From NCBI GenBank assembly GCA_022315425.1, contig JAIUPT010000039.1, forward strand, positions 992,001 to 1,056,000: a DNA stretch of 64,000 nucleotides, in the 5' to 3' direction. Shown piece by piece: positions 46,002 to 56,614 of this stretch. The stretch's first letter is position 1, and each line of letters begins with the position of its first letter. The notes beneath the pieces are model-generated. The model had not been told where the DNA came from, did no database searches, and was given only the letters and a program-made list of their open reading frames with translations. The stretch comes from Pseudevernia furfuracea. Taxonomy: Eukaryota > Ascomycota > Lecanoromycetes > Lecanorales > Parmeliaceae. The position numbers and the translations under genes were made by a program.

Positions 46002-46325
46002 TGGTTGGATGTGGATGTGGGATGTGGATGTGGGATGTGGATGTGGATGGCGTGGGTATCGAGGAGGTGGAGGGACCGGATATAAATAAAGTGTAAAGAA
46101 AGAATCGACCCCTCGGACCCTGAGCTTGGCAACGTCGTCATTTGGCGGGGCGGAGTGTGGCTTGTGAATATAATAAGCCTCACCACCTCAAGGGCTGCCT
46201 TGCCTTCGGTGTATACAACAGTTTCAACTTACGACGCAGCAAATAGCATCGTTTAATTCCCTCGATATCAAAAATAGAAAAAGCATACATCACCCTTCAG
46301 CACAACGCGTACCCCTCAAGCCACC
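46002..46325. promoter_or_regulatory. divergent promoter region with GATGTG repeats
   Basis: Lies between the Pro/Tyr-rich gene (minus) and the I78 inhibitor gene (plus). 46007-46050 holds seven tandem or near-tandem GGATGT units. The plus side ends in a C/A-rich leader before ATG 46326. Confidence 0.5.
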
Positions 46326-46699
46326 ATGCCTCTCGTCGTCCCCGGCCTGATGAGCTCAGGCGGCTCCAACAATAATAACCAACAAGAAGACTGGATGACC
46401 AAGCTTGTTGGCAAGAAGCTCACTGATAGCACTTCTGACAATACCGTGGGCACTCCTCCTGAGGGCTGATTGAGCTTGCGCACGCTGATGTGCTATCTAT
46501 TACAGAGCTTCGCAAAGCAGGATCTGCCCAAGGAGCATAGGGTCATCGAGCATGGGAGTATGGTTACCCAGGATTTCAAGCCGGATAGGTGGGTTCCTAT
46601 TTGAACATCTATGGCCCAAACGAAATGGCTGATCACGAGGACAGGCTGAATGTGCATTTGGCAGAAGACGGGACGGTCAGGCATGTTGATTTTAAATGA
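46326..46699 (+). CDS. I78-family peptidase inhibitor-like protein (85 aa)
   Basis: Exons 46326-46445, 46506-46588 and 46645-46699 join in frame to 85 residues. The C-terminal half has the I78 pattern: DLPKEHRVIEHGSMVTQDFKPDR joined to LNVHLAEDGTVRHVDFK, that is PDRLNVHLAEDGTVRxV. In this family the loop just before RLN contacts subtilisin-like proteases. The N-terminal half carries an Asn run and WMTKLVGKKLTD. There is no signal peptide, so it should be cytosolic and may guard against leaked vacuolar proteases. It converges on MON2, with 147 bases between stop codons. Confidence 0.8.
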
Positions 46700-46846
46700 T
46701 TATCTCGAAAGTTGGTGATAGGTAGGAGCGTGGTCGGCGTCAAGTCGCTACTTGTACTTCTAAAATGGCGACGATTATGTTGTAATGAAATGTCTAGTGG
46801 TATGCAGGGCAAATGCGCTTCTCGTAAATCATCGTCGTCCACATAT

Positions 46847-49800
46847 TCAGAGCCCAAAGTCATCTCCCACAGCGTCTAATACCTCCCGTAACGCGTTCGT
46901 CATCTCTTCGTCACTCCGAGCAGCCTTTAAAGCCTTTGTCACTAATGGATACAGTCTATGCAAGTGCTTCTTGCGCTCCGAAGTGATTCCAGGCGCAGCA
47001 GGTATGGCTTTCGGTTCAGAATCTAAGTCGATTAACTTGCGCAGAACGTGTAGCATTTCTCTCTTTTGTGACCATGGCTGAGGCATACGCCCTCGCAGTG
47101 GATGATCCATGATATATGCTTTCAATGTAAGGCCCACACGCAAGATCAGGTAGGGAGCAGCTGCTTGTGCTAAACAGACGCGCTCAAGGGAGCCATCGTG
47201 GACAGCGATGAGACCGAAGAGCTCATCGAGGAGCAAGTAGCTAAGCTTAGAGCGAGGCGAAGGCGGAAGTTCTTGGACTCGGCCAATGTGTGTGCTGCGT
47301 AGACCCTCGAGAAGCTCCTGATCTGGCCTGGCAAGGTCATCTGGATGGGGTGCATGTACCATCGAATTGGTAAAGATGGACTCCGCGTACTTCCGTCGTA
47401 TAGCATCGGGTATCGATGACGACCCAAGAGCAGGTATGATAAGCTTCTGTAACCTTGTGAAAGCATCGATGTCGAAGACTTGATCCTTGGAGATTTCCTG
47501 CCAGCGGGCGCATGCGTCACAATCAGCCGCTACGATACCGTCACTAATTCTAACGACAACCTCCCAAAATGGTGAGCTGGATTCTTTACCATCTTGAGAG
47601 GCATTAATAGTAGGCATAGACGCTTCCAATATTGCGAGCGCGATTGACGTAGCCTTTCGCCAGGGTGACGGTGCTTTCCCTTCGGTCTGCCATCTGTACT
47701 TGAGATGTAACGGTATCGCGAGGGCGGAACAGGCCTCAGTGACTAGATCTGTGGCATCAATATCAGGTCTTGTAATGTTCTTAGCGATGCAAGACTCGAG
47801 CAGATCCATTGCAGCTTTCGATAGAGCAATAAAGGTCTGGGCTTTTTCTGAGGATTGGCCTTTCTGTTCATAAGCTAGAGTCACGAAGCCGTTGATAGAC
47901 CCGACGAGCTCTGGTAATAGCTTTGGGGTATTGGTGGATATTGATTTCAAGATCTCCAATACCAATCCCTGCACAGGCGTCATACGATCAACATCCGTAC
48001 TGTAGGCTGCAACATTCGATTCAACGACGCAGGCTCTTAGTTCCAACATGATTATGTGTGTCTGGCCAAGTTGAAGGTCCTGTGATATCAGGCGCAAGAG
48101 CTGCCCTAAGCAATGCATGTAGGCTATAAGGGCGCCCTGTTTGCCGTTCTTCCTTTTGGAGTCATCGACGTGAGAAGCGGGATTACCGTCCTTCCACAAT
48201 TGCCATGTTCTGGCCATTAAGGGTTTCCACAGGCTTTCGGAGCCCTCAATCTCAGCGAGGATCTTGCTCATTCCAGTAAAGACAGCGTTGCTAACAGTCA
48301 GTGACTGCCGTTTCAGGCAACTGATTAGTTGCCCGAAGAATTCTTGGAACAGTGGGGCGAGAGTTCCGTTGCCCCTGTAAGTATCCAGCCACGGGGTAAA
48401 CAAGCCCGATAGGCCTTCGATTTCAACAATTGCTGTCTCGTTCCAACTGTGTGTCAAATCCTGACTAGAATCGGATTGCAAAGATGTCTTCAACCCCAGA
48501 TGTCGCAACTCATTTGATTCAAGCAGTTTTACCAGGACGACGTTGAAACAGATCCGTACTGCTGTGGCCGGCAATTGATCACTGCAAGCGTCAAAGATCC
48601 TGAATAGTGTATGTAAGGCACCTATATATCTGTGTTATCAATTGAAAACGTGCGGCATGATCTTATTTGTCCTTACTGTGGCGAACTTCGAGCCTGCTAT
48701 CAGTGGATAACAACGTTAAACGTAGTAACATGTATAGCCACAAAGCTTGGGTCGACTTCTCGTCACTCTGAGCTTTTGCCCAGTGCTTCAAGTCGGCTTC
48801 TGTCGGATGATGCGTATTCAGGAAGTTAAAGTCAATCACTCCGCCGTCGCGTTGGAGGAAGTCTGAAACATTACGAAAAAACGTGGCTGTCTGTTAATGT
48901 CATCAGTGATAGACTATTTTTATCTAGTCTTCTAAGCACTCACGGTAAGTGAGATGTTCAAGTCCTGATCTTGAGCACTAAAGGAATGAAGGGTGTCTAA
49001 TAGGGATAGAATGTGCGAAGGCGGAACGGAGCTTAGGAAATCGGAACAAATCAGTTGTAATGATCCAAAGGCAGGTGAGACGAGCTTCTGCGATCGGGGG
49101 CGAGGCGAGGTTGCATCAGTCGTATGTTCGCTTACTGGTTTAGCGAAGATGCTGTTGATGATTGTAAGGACGCTGGTCCATCCAATCTCGAGTGAATCAC
49201 CACAATGCTCGAGGATTGATCGCAAAGCTTCCAATGAAAGTCGGTGTATCTCAATTTCGCAGCTTTGGGAGTTTTTCGTGCTCTGTGGTCCAGAAAAGCT
49301 TAAGCACCTGACTTCGTTCGTCAAGGCTTCTAGGCTTCTGCCTCTGACAGCGTCACGCTCTTCCGCAGAAAGATCTTCTTCAGAGACTGCAACGATCACA
49401 ACTAAGTCGTCCAAGGCTTTCGCTGCCTTGATACGAACGTCCGATGGTAAGGGACCGTTCCTCAAAACGGCGGTAAGCTTCTCTAAAAGGAAGTCCCAAC
49501 CCGTCTCTGTAGTCTCTGGCTGAAGCAGTCGTACAACATTACTCTGGATGGCGTCATCGATCTTGTCCAGCACAAAACCGCTGCTGTGGCCTGTTATATT
49601 TGCATCTATGGCAACGCCGGATACACTGCGAACTTTCTGGTGCTTTCGTGCTAAAGGTTTCGTGTTGAGAAAATCATCGACCAGTGTTCCTTCAGATGAA
49701 CCATCGCCAACCGGAAGTAGAGAGCAGATACATTTCAGAAAATCCATGAATGCTTCGTTAGATAGATCGGCCGTGCTCTCAAATAGCCTGGATGCAGCAG

Positions 49801-52225
49801 TCTCAGCAGCCGTGATCTCTAGTCTCAAGTCGTCGGCACCGTCTCCAATTTCAGAGGCAGAATCCTTTTCCAGTCCACCTGTTGATCGTCTGCTCTGTTT
49901 TCGGCGTCCTGGCGCGGCAAGAGAAATTATTAGGTCTGCTTGCTGGAGGGTCTCGAGAATGATCGTCCAGGATTGCTGCAACACGGGACCCAGAGCAATT
50001 CCCAGATTTAGGAGAGCTCTCAAGCAGAGAAGATGCCGGGTATTCAATGTAGGCAATGACAAATCTATAGACTTTCGAGGCTGGCGTGGTCTGCTATTCG
50101 GCGCTGGGCTCGAGTCACGGTCACTGTCGGTAAGCTCGCCTGCTAGCGATCCTAGCTCTTGTCCATTGGTCTGCGGAGATGCTACTGTGGTATTCATCAA
50201 TGGCACAGCGCTTTTACCGAGGGTTGTCAGAAACGCATCTCTAGGAGTCGCAAGATCGAGAAGACCAGCGATTTGAGTAAATTTTTGGAAAGATCGGATT
50301 AGTGCATGATAGTTGTCAGAGTCTAAGGTCGCGTTGAGATACGTAGAGGAGGCCGCAAGTAGCGCAGGCCAGCAGTGCTCCACCATATGGCCGGAGGTCG
50401 AGATCTGAGTGTACAGAACATGATCCTTGAGGGTAAGTGGATTGACAGGCATTCTACGGCCCCCGAACGACTGGGTCCTTTCGGTCCTCCTTTCGGCCTG
50501 GCTCTCTGCCGCAACATCCTTCAAAGTAGGCTGTTTCCGTTTCGCCTTGTTCTCCGTGGGGACGGTAAACGGCAGCAAAAATCGTGCGAGACCCTCAGAA
50601 AACGTAGTGATACACGTCAAAGCAAGACTGTAGATGTACGTTGCAGGTAGTGACGGGGGTTCCGATTTATCGAGTTGATCAATACACGATATTCTGATAA
50701 CACTCCACTGGGAACTTATACCAGGCCTGTTGGTGTTATTTTCTACGGGGATCGTGCCAATACCAATCAGTCCGCCAGCCTGGATAGCGGCTTGCTCGTT
50801 TGAAACGTCATCTTGTGTAGTCGAGACAGGAACCGATGACTGCTGCCCTAGTCCAATGATCGTAGGCTTTTCGGAGGCTAATCTTACCAGGCTTCCCAAA
50901 TGGTCCCGAATGATGTTCCTTTGTTCCTCTGCTTTATCATAATGAGCATATATGCTCCTGACTAGCGTGGGGTCAGAATGAATTCCACGAAAAACTTCCA
51001 GGCAAAGGGCTCGCTTCCAAAGAGCGGCAGCATCCGGGTCAAGCATATGGTTCAGTAGACTCAATACCATCTCGCATTCAGGAGCAAGTGCAAGAAGCAG
51101 CCGACTAATGGTCAATCGGAGAAGTCTCATCGCGCGGACTGTGCTCGAAAAGCTTGATTTCTCTGAGAGAATCTTGACGATCAATGGAATAAGCCGGAGA
51201 CGTAAGATATGGATCTGCTCCGGACGAGCCATGGTAGTGTCGGCATGATTTGCAAGTATAGACTCCAGTAATTCCAGACCGTAATTCTGAACTAGATTTA
51301 CCGCAGGGAGAAACTTCGGCTTTTGTCCATCAGTCAAAAGACAAATGTCGTCCAAGAGCTAGAAGAAGGTATTAGGAAAAAACCCAAAAGGCATGCTATG
51401 AAAACGTACACGATAGGCATCCAATGCCGTGCCGTATATTGATGCTGTGCCATCTCCAATTGGAACTTCGACAGAGGGGTCATGCTCGAACCGTCCATCT
51501 GTATCGCATGAGCGTTCATAGCATATGGGTATCAGATCATGATATACCATTCTCTATCGCAGCTTTCTCCAAGGTAGAGCTCACAAGCTGTTGTATAGCA
51601 GCCGCTGCGGTGTTTGACACAACAGCGGTCCTGCTACTGTACAAAAGGAAACAAACTTGGAAAGCTGCCACTAGAAGCTGCCCGCTCAAGCTGCTTGCAT
51701 AATTCTGCAGCAAGGATGGGAGCGCTTGCAGCACTTTGAGTTGGATGTCGAGAGCTGTAAGACATCAATATTAGACGTGCAAAAGGGCATCCCAGTATAG
51801 CCACCTAAAGTCGAACATTCTCGAAAAGCGCCTAGGACTTCAGCCAAGGTTTCCTTGGGCAATGCATTGGCAACGACTATCCGCTGTAGGCAGATAGCGG
51901 CAGTACCTGCAACCTTTGGGTTGCGAGTACTGCAGGCGAGCAAAAACGGCTTCACGAACACTGGTCGAGATTTCAAATCTCTTTCAAAGTCAGTCTTTTC
52001 TCGGCAACTCAAATATCCAGACAGACCTGCTGCTATTTGAGCTTCGGACGTTCTTGGGAGAGCTTTGAGATCATTCAGTGACTTTTCAGCAGCCTGTAAA
52101 GCAGGTCAGCAACAGTGGTATCATCACCGGCGAGGCTATAAACGTGCCGCTCTCAAGTCTGGGTTCCTCCTCTTGGACTCCTGTATTAAGGTTGACAGTT
52201 CGGAGGTGAGTAGTTGGGCGGTCAT
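46847..52225 (-). CDS. MON2: Mon2, Golgi/endosome trafficking scaffold (Sec7-related, no GEF domain)
   Basis: About eight exons from ATG 52225 (MTAQLLTSELSTLIQESKRR) to the stop at 46847, over 1600 residues. Mon2/Ysl2 is a large peripheral Golgi protein related to the BIG/GBF Arf-GEFs outside the Sec7 domain. It works with Dop1 and the flippase Neo1 in endosome-Golgi traffic. Recognisable parts are the DCB region (VFVKPFLLACSTRNPKVAG, ALDIQLKVLQALPSLLQNY), AVVSNTAAAAIQQLVS, the ALDAYR joined to LLDDICLLTDGQKPKFL region, the LDPDAALWKRALCLEVFRGI segment and C-terminal helical repeats. Most introns are clear (for example GTGGCT...TTACAG near 51804, GTACGT near 51411, GTGAGT near 48946, GTAAGG near 48678). 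The first intron is odd: no GT donor near 52145 keeps the frame into AAEKSLNDLKAL. Confidence 0.93.
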
Positions 52226-52603
52226 GGTTAATCCACATCCATTGAGAAGCAGTAGGCTGAGATTTGCGTCTATTGGTAGCCATACGTCTTATCTAGAAGC
52301 GAAATACATTCGTTTTAATTCGAAAGAGAAATATTGTCCTAAGTAACGACGAAGTTGCCAGCAATTGAGACTTGATGCCTGGACCCGAAATTTACCGCTA
52401 GACGACTACTCGTACTCGTACGGGTATCGTAATCTAAAGTGGGCTTTCGGCAAATGCACTCCACTGCTCGTGCAACATCAACAATTCCTTCACTTTTCAT
52501 TCTTACAGTCGAAATCTCGAGGTCTCTTCTGTTGGTGTCTGTATTCGAACACATTAGCCATCATCCGCCCCACCTATCCGGCGAACACAAAACCTCTGCA
52601 AAC
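52226..52603. promoter_or_regulatory. divergent promoter region, MON2 / MMS2
   Basis: 378 bases between the start codons of two conserved genes. C/T-rich stretches lie on each side. It must carry both leaders. A palindrome-like GACTACTCGTACTCGTACGG sits near 52402 on the MMS2 side. Confidence 0.5.
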
Positions 52604-53248
52604 ATGGGAGCGAAGGTGCCTAGGAACTTCCGTCTCCTGGAAGAATTGGAAAAGGGCGAGAAGGGACTTGGCGCAGGTACAACTTGAGATTCGGACGTGG
52701 ATTTTCCCAGGGAGAGGCTGATCCTGGTATCTTAGAGGCCTGTTCCTACGGGCTGTCGGACGGGGATGACCTGTTGATGTCGAATTGGAATGGCACAATA
52801 CTTGGGCCCCCTCACGTATGCTGAGCGTCTGCTATACTGCTGTGGGATTTGAAGGCTGAACTTTGTACTCAATAACAGAGTGCTCATGAAAATCGGATCT
52901 ACAGCCTGAACATTCACTGTGGAGAAACCTACCCAGATACACCACCAACCGTCCAATTCGTGTCGAAAATCAATCTACCCTGCGTTGACCAGAGGACTGG
53001 AAAGGTGGGCTAGATTCTCAAGGCAACGAGCTGTCATTGACAGATCCTAGGTGGACCCGCAACGATTGCCATGTCTGTACCAGTGGAAGAGGGAGAACAC
53101 AATGGAAACCATCTTGATCGAGTTGAGGAGGTGAGATGGCCTACCGCGGCGGCACCATGCCAACGTGACTTAATTGTGTGCTCCTAGATTCATGGCATTA
53201 CCACAGCATAAGAAGCTACCTCAGCCTCCCGAAGGCTCCACATTCTGA
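52604..53248 (+). CDS. MMS2: Ubiquitin-conjugating enzyme variant Mms2/Uev1
   Basis: Five exons, 52604-52676, 52736-52815, 52879-53004, 53051-53130 and 53188-53248, give 139 residues, the family length. Mms2 pairs with Ubc13 to build Lys63-linked ubiquitin chains, chiefly on PCNA in error-free damage tolerance. It begins MGAKVPRNFRLLEELEKGEKG and shows DDLLMSNWNGTILGPPH, ENRIYSLNIHCGETYPDTPP and VDPQRLPCLYQWKREN. The catalytic cysteine of E2 enzymes is absent, as expected for a UEV. Many short introns and exact phases make the call firm. Its C-terminus, LPQPPEGSTF, is the usual fungal one. Confidence 0.97.
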
Positions 53249-53503
53249 ATACGGAAATGGAGAAGTGATGGACAGAGAGAAATGGGTCACGAAAATACAA
53301 GCGGGTGGTGTCGGTTCCAAATTTGCATTGCTGGCGTACGAAAGTACTTTTAATAAGACGGTGCTTCTGTGCTTCTCAAGATAGATAGGCGTAGCAAACA
53401 AACATATTTCCACGAAACCCGCGAGATTTAGTAGTCTGCATTGGCACGTGACCTCGTACTGGGATTGGAGCCCGCCTCGTTTTCGCTCCCACTTATTCTC
53501 TCC

Positions 53504-55129
53504 ATGATACTTCACAACGATGAAACCTTGAATGCCGAGGTACCTGGTTTTCAGGAAATCAGGAGTGCATCGCGCTGCATGTACGTAATGATATACACCA
53601 TTGCGTGCTGGTCCCTAATCATTTCAGGCTTTGCGCTTTACCGCGCGTTGCTCCGGCAAAAGCACGAGCTACAATTGAACGAATACCAGCAGCGCCTCTT
53701 TTGTACGCCGATACGGGCGGTCTTTAAGCGGAATTCGAAGCTCCAGAGTCCACCTGAGACCTCTACAGCTCTTCAATTGGGCTATGAGGTGAGTCTAGAG
53801 AACTGTGGAGCTGAGCCTGGATGCTCTAACGCGAGCATACTTCAGACGCTTGAAGGACTTCACGATGGTGCAAGACGACAGAATGTCCTAAATCGAATCC
53901 TCGAGCTCGCAAGCCCACCGAGAAAGAGCGCGCTCCCCGAGAATCTTCCTTTATCACCTCGAATCGAGACCGGCCGAGAGCACAAATCTCCAAGAAGAAA
54001 TGCCAATTCCTTCCCCGGCGCCACGCGTACCCTCGCCCGTCCATTCCTAAACTTGTCCGGCCGCCGCCACGTTCCAGTTCTCATCAACGCCAACAGGGTG
54101 CCTTTCCTCCGGCTAAAGAAGCCCCAGCCTCCTTTCCTGAGCCGCATCATACGGGATACCATTAACGCGCGCGAAAACCGGCTTGCGAGGGCGGATGGGT
54201 TGACCAGCGAGCTTCCGATGGCTGAAGATGAAGACCAGTGGGATTATATTCTTTATGAGCACTTTGGATCGCATTACAGAGACACAGAGGAGACACCTTG
54301 GGGAGACCCAGAGGAGAGACCCTGGGGATGGGAACTCAAGCAAGCCTTGGAACACAATAACAACATGCAGATTGAAGCTATCCAAAAGCGAATAGATATT
54401 TCTGCCAAGATGCACGACATCGTTGAGCAAGAGACGGCACTGGCAGAAGAGGAAAAGCTGAGGATAAGAGACGAGAAACATCAGGCGAGAAAGGCGAGAC
54501 GGCTAGCTAGGAGAGGATTTTCAGAGTTAGAGATCCAGGAGAAACCGTACCCGCAAATCAAGCGGAATACCACACGAGGCGGACCACCTGGAACAGAGGA
54601 AGTGCCGAAGGTAGGTCAGGAAAAGGCACGACAGCCGAACACGGAACAGCAATGGCGCAAAAGAGGCGACAAGTACAAAACATCGGAAGAGTTGAGGCTG
54701 CTCTACGAAGCTAGTCTCCGGCCCAAGACGGACGAAGAGATAGCCAACATCAAGGAGGCAAGGGCCAGAAGAAAAGAAGAAGAGTCCGTAAGGAAAGCCG
54801 AAAGCAAGAAGCGCAAACAAGACATCGTTGTCTTCTGGGAACAGAAGCTCAACAAGGAAGCCAGGACCTCGACGAACGAGCGAGTGGGCTCGGAAAAATA
54901 CAAAGACTTGGATGAAAAAGCTCTGTCTCTAAAACCCTTCGCTCCCCAGGTAACAAAAGCAATTGACTACGGAAGCATGCGACAGCCTGGACTCCCACCA
55001 ATACTGGAGGAGTTACGGGAAGCCAGCGGTCAGGCATCAGATGCACCGTGGAGAGCGGATCAGACTGAGCCTCCCAACTTGGGTATACTTCGTCCGTCGT
55101 TATGTAAAAAGAAAACCAAAAACCCGTAA
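53504..55129 (+). CDS. Membrane-anchored charged coiled-coil protein, function unknown (522 aa)
   Basis: Start at ATG 53504. A 57 base intron (53789-53845; GTGAGT, branch CTCTAAC, acceptor TTCAG) lies in frame and is not visible as an interruption. Exons 53504-53788 and 53846-55129 give 522 residues. Near residues 28-48 a hydrophobic helix (YVMIYTIACWSLIISGFALY) follows a short N-terminal segment. The rest is basic and acidic, with long helices (MHDIVEQETALAEEEKLRIRD, EARARRKEEESVRKAESKKR) that would form coiled coils. No catalytic motif. The location is probably an organelle or nuclear-envelope membrane, the bulk facing the cytosol. It is read toward BNA7, with only 25 bases between the stop codons. 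Confidence 0.65.
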   Translation: MILHNDETLNAEVPGFQEIRSASRCMYVMIYTIACWSLIISGFALYRALLRQKHELQLNEYQQRLFCTPIRAVFKRNSKLQSPPETSTALQLGYEVSLENCGAEPGCSNASILQTLEGLHDGARRQNVLNRILELASPPRKSALPENLPLSPRIETGREHKSPRRNANSFPGATRTLARPFLNLSGRRHVPVLINANRVPFLRLKKPQPPFLSRIIRDTINARENRLARADGLTSELPMAEDEDQWDYILYEHFGSHYRDTEETPWGDPEERPWGWELKQALEHNNNMQIEAIQKRIDISAKMHDIVEQETALAEEEKLRIRDEKHQARKARRLARRGFSELEIQEKPYPQIKRNTTRGGPPGTEEVPKVGQEKARQPNTEQQWRKRGDKYKTSEELRLLYEASLRPKTDEEIANIKEARARRKEEESVRKAESKKRKQDIVVFWEQKLNKEARTSTNERVGSEKYKDLDEKALSLKPFAPQVTKAIDYGSMRQPGLPPILEELREASGQASDAPWRADQTEPPNLGILRPSLCKKKTKNP

Positions 55130-55154
55130 TAGAGAAAGACCAATCTTTCCCTCA

Positions 55155-56148
55155 TCAGACCCGCTCCTTTGTCTTTGCTTTCGCCTTCTCAACCAACATC
55201 GCAATCGCAACGCCCACACACCTCCCCACTGCCACCCCGTCCCTCACAATCTGCGAATGCGTCCCCTCAACCTCCACCAACCTCACCACCTCCCCCTTCC
55301 CCTCCCTCTCCCTCTTCAACACTCCAATCAGCTTCTGCCCCTGCTCCCACTCCACCAGCTCATCATCCCTACTATGTCCCACAACCACAATCTCCACCCC
55401 ATCTCTAATCCTCCTCTTACACCTCAACAAATCCCCCCTTTCCCACCCCCTCTCCTCTTCAGGCCCAAAAGCCCCCGTCGTGAAAGCATTGTACATATCC
55501 CTCAACTGCGGATGCGCGTCCCGACAGGCAGTGAAGTCGTAAATCCCTTCTAGAGACACAATAGCTTTCAATCCATCCATCCCCCCTTCTTTGCCCCATA
55601 TCCCCCTCTCCCACTCCTTCCCCTCCTTTACCCCACCCGTGCCATCCATCCCAACCATCACGGCCATCGTCCCCCCTACACTATGTCCGCACACTATCCA
55701 CTCCCGAAACCACTCCCCGGCTCCTAATCCTTCTTCTTTCTTCAACCAGCGTATCGCGTCCCGCACATCCTCTATCACGTCCGGCCATTTCGCGTTCCGG
55801 GCTCCGTCGTTCGGGTCGCTGGGGTTCGTGGGATGGTTCGGATAGGGTGAGAGGCGGTAGTTGAGAGAGGCGATGCCGCTGAGATGGGGGTTTTGGAAGA
55901 GCGGGGTGAGGGAGGGAACGAGGGTTAGGGAGGAGGCGAGGGGGTCGCGGAAGGCGCCGCCGTGGATGTAGCTGGCTGGTAGGATCAGTGGGGTGTATGG
56001 GGAGATAGGGAGAGTTGGGGGGGTGGTACACGAGCCAGTAGGATGGAGAGAGGGGAGCGTGAGTGGGTGAGTGGATGTCGAGGGTGTTGAGGGAGGATTT
56101 GGTGGAGTAGGGGATGGAGAGGCGGGATGTGTAGAGCGGGGCGGACAT
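55155..56148 (-). CDS. BNA7: Kynurenine formamidase (alpha/beta hydrolase)
   Basis: Exons 56148-56030 and 55971-55155 give 311 residues. The enzyme cleaves N-formylkynurenine to kynurenine and formate in tryptophan breakdown toward NAD. Across the intron WLV joins to YIHGGAFRDP, the HGGxxR oxyanion motif of the family. GHSVGG carries the nucleophile Ser, HSRDDELV holds the acid, and GTHSQIV the His. SLEGIYDFTACRDAHPQLRDMY is also typical. The intron (GTACCA...CCAG) is C-rich and its donor is set by phase and by this motif. It is likely cytosolic. The gene is GC-richer and more proline-coding on the opposite strand, which produced spurious antisense frames. Confidence 0.9.
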
Positions 56149-56614
56149 GGTGGGGATGCTTGGCAGGGCGGAGACGGGTTGGGCGGGATGGTTATTGGGT
56201 GAACAATGCGCTGAAAGTATCTGGAGGAGATATCTATCACTTCTCTCTCGTCTGTCGCCTATCCGCAACAATCACAGCCCCGGCATCTATATATACCAAC
56301 GCGCCAAGGTTGTCGCCGCCCGCTGTCGCGCGACTTTTGGAGATATGAAATCCCCTATTGGTAGAGAGGCCGAGATCTGCTTATGGTGTATTTCTGATCC
56401 TGACTATCGTCTCCTAGCTCCTACCTCAGCCCAAAGATCAGCACTGCAGGATCTGAATCCTGGATGATGATGATCTTCAGCTGAATACAACTTGTGTATG
56501 TCACCCTGTTTCGCACCGATATAAGACTGACTGCACTATTAGAAATATAAAGAGTACGCTACGCTCCCATCTTGAATATTCAGTCATTCTCCCAATCCAG
56601 AGCTACGAAAAGCA
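56149..56614. other. intergenic: BNA7 promoter
   Basis: 466 bases with no supported gene. It holds the 5' regions of BNA7 (minus) and of the membrane-protein gene at 56615 (plus). Confidence 0.45.

Noticed and set aside
49548..50276. 242-residue plus frame inside MON2
   Set aside because: Antisense shadow of a conserved Mon2 exon; no start context or motif.
55681..56271. 196-residue minus frame overlapping BNA7 in another phase
   Set aside because: Only its first ~40 residues are BNA7 exon 1; the remainder is out of frame and Pro/Arg-rich.
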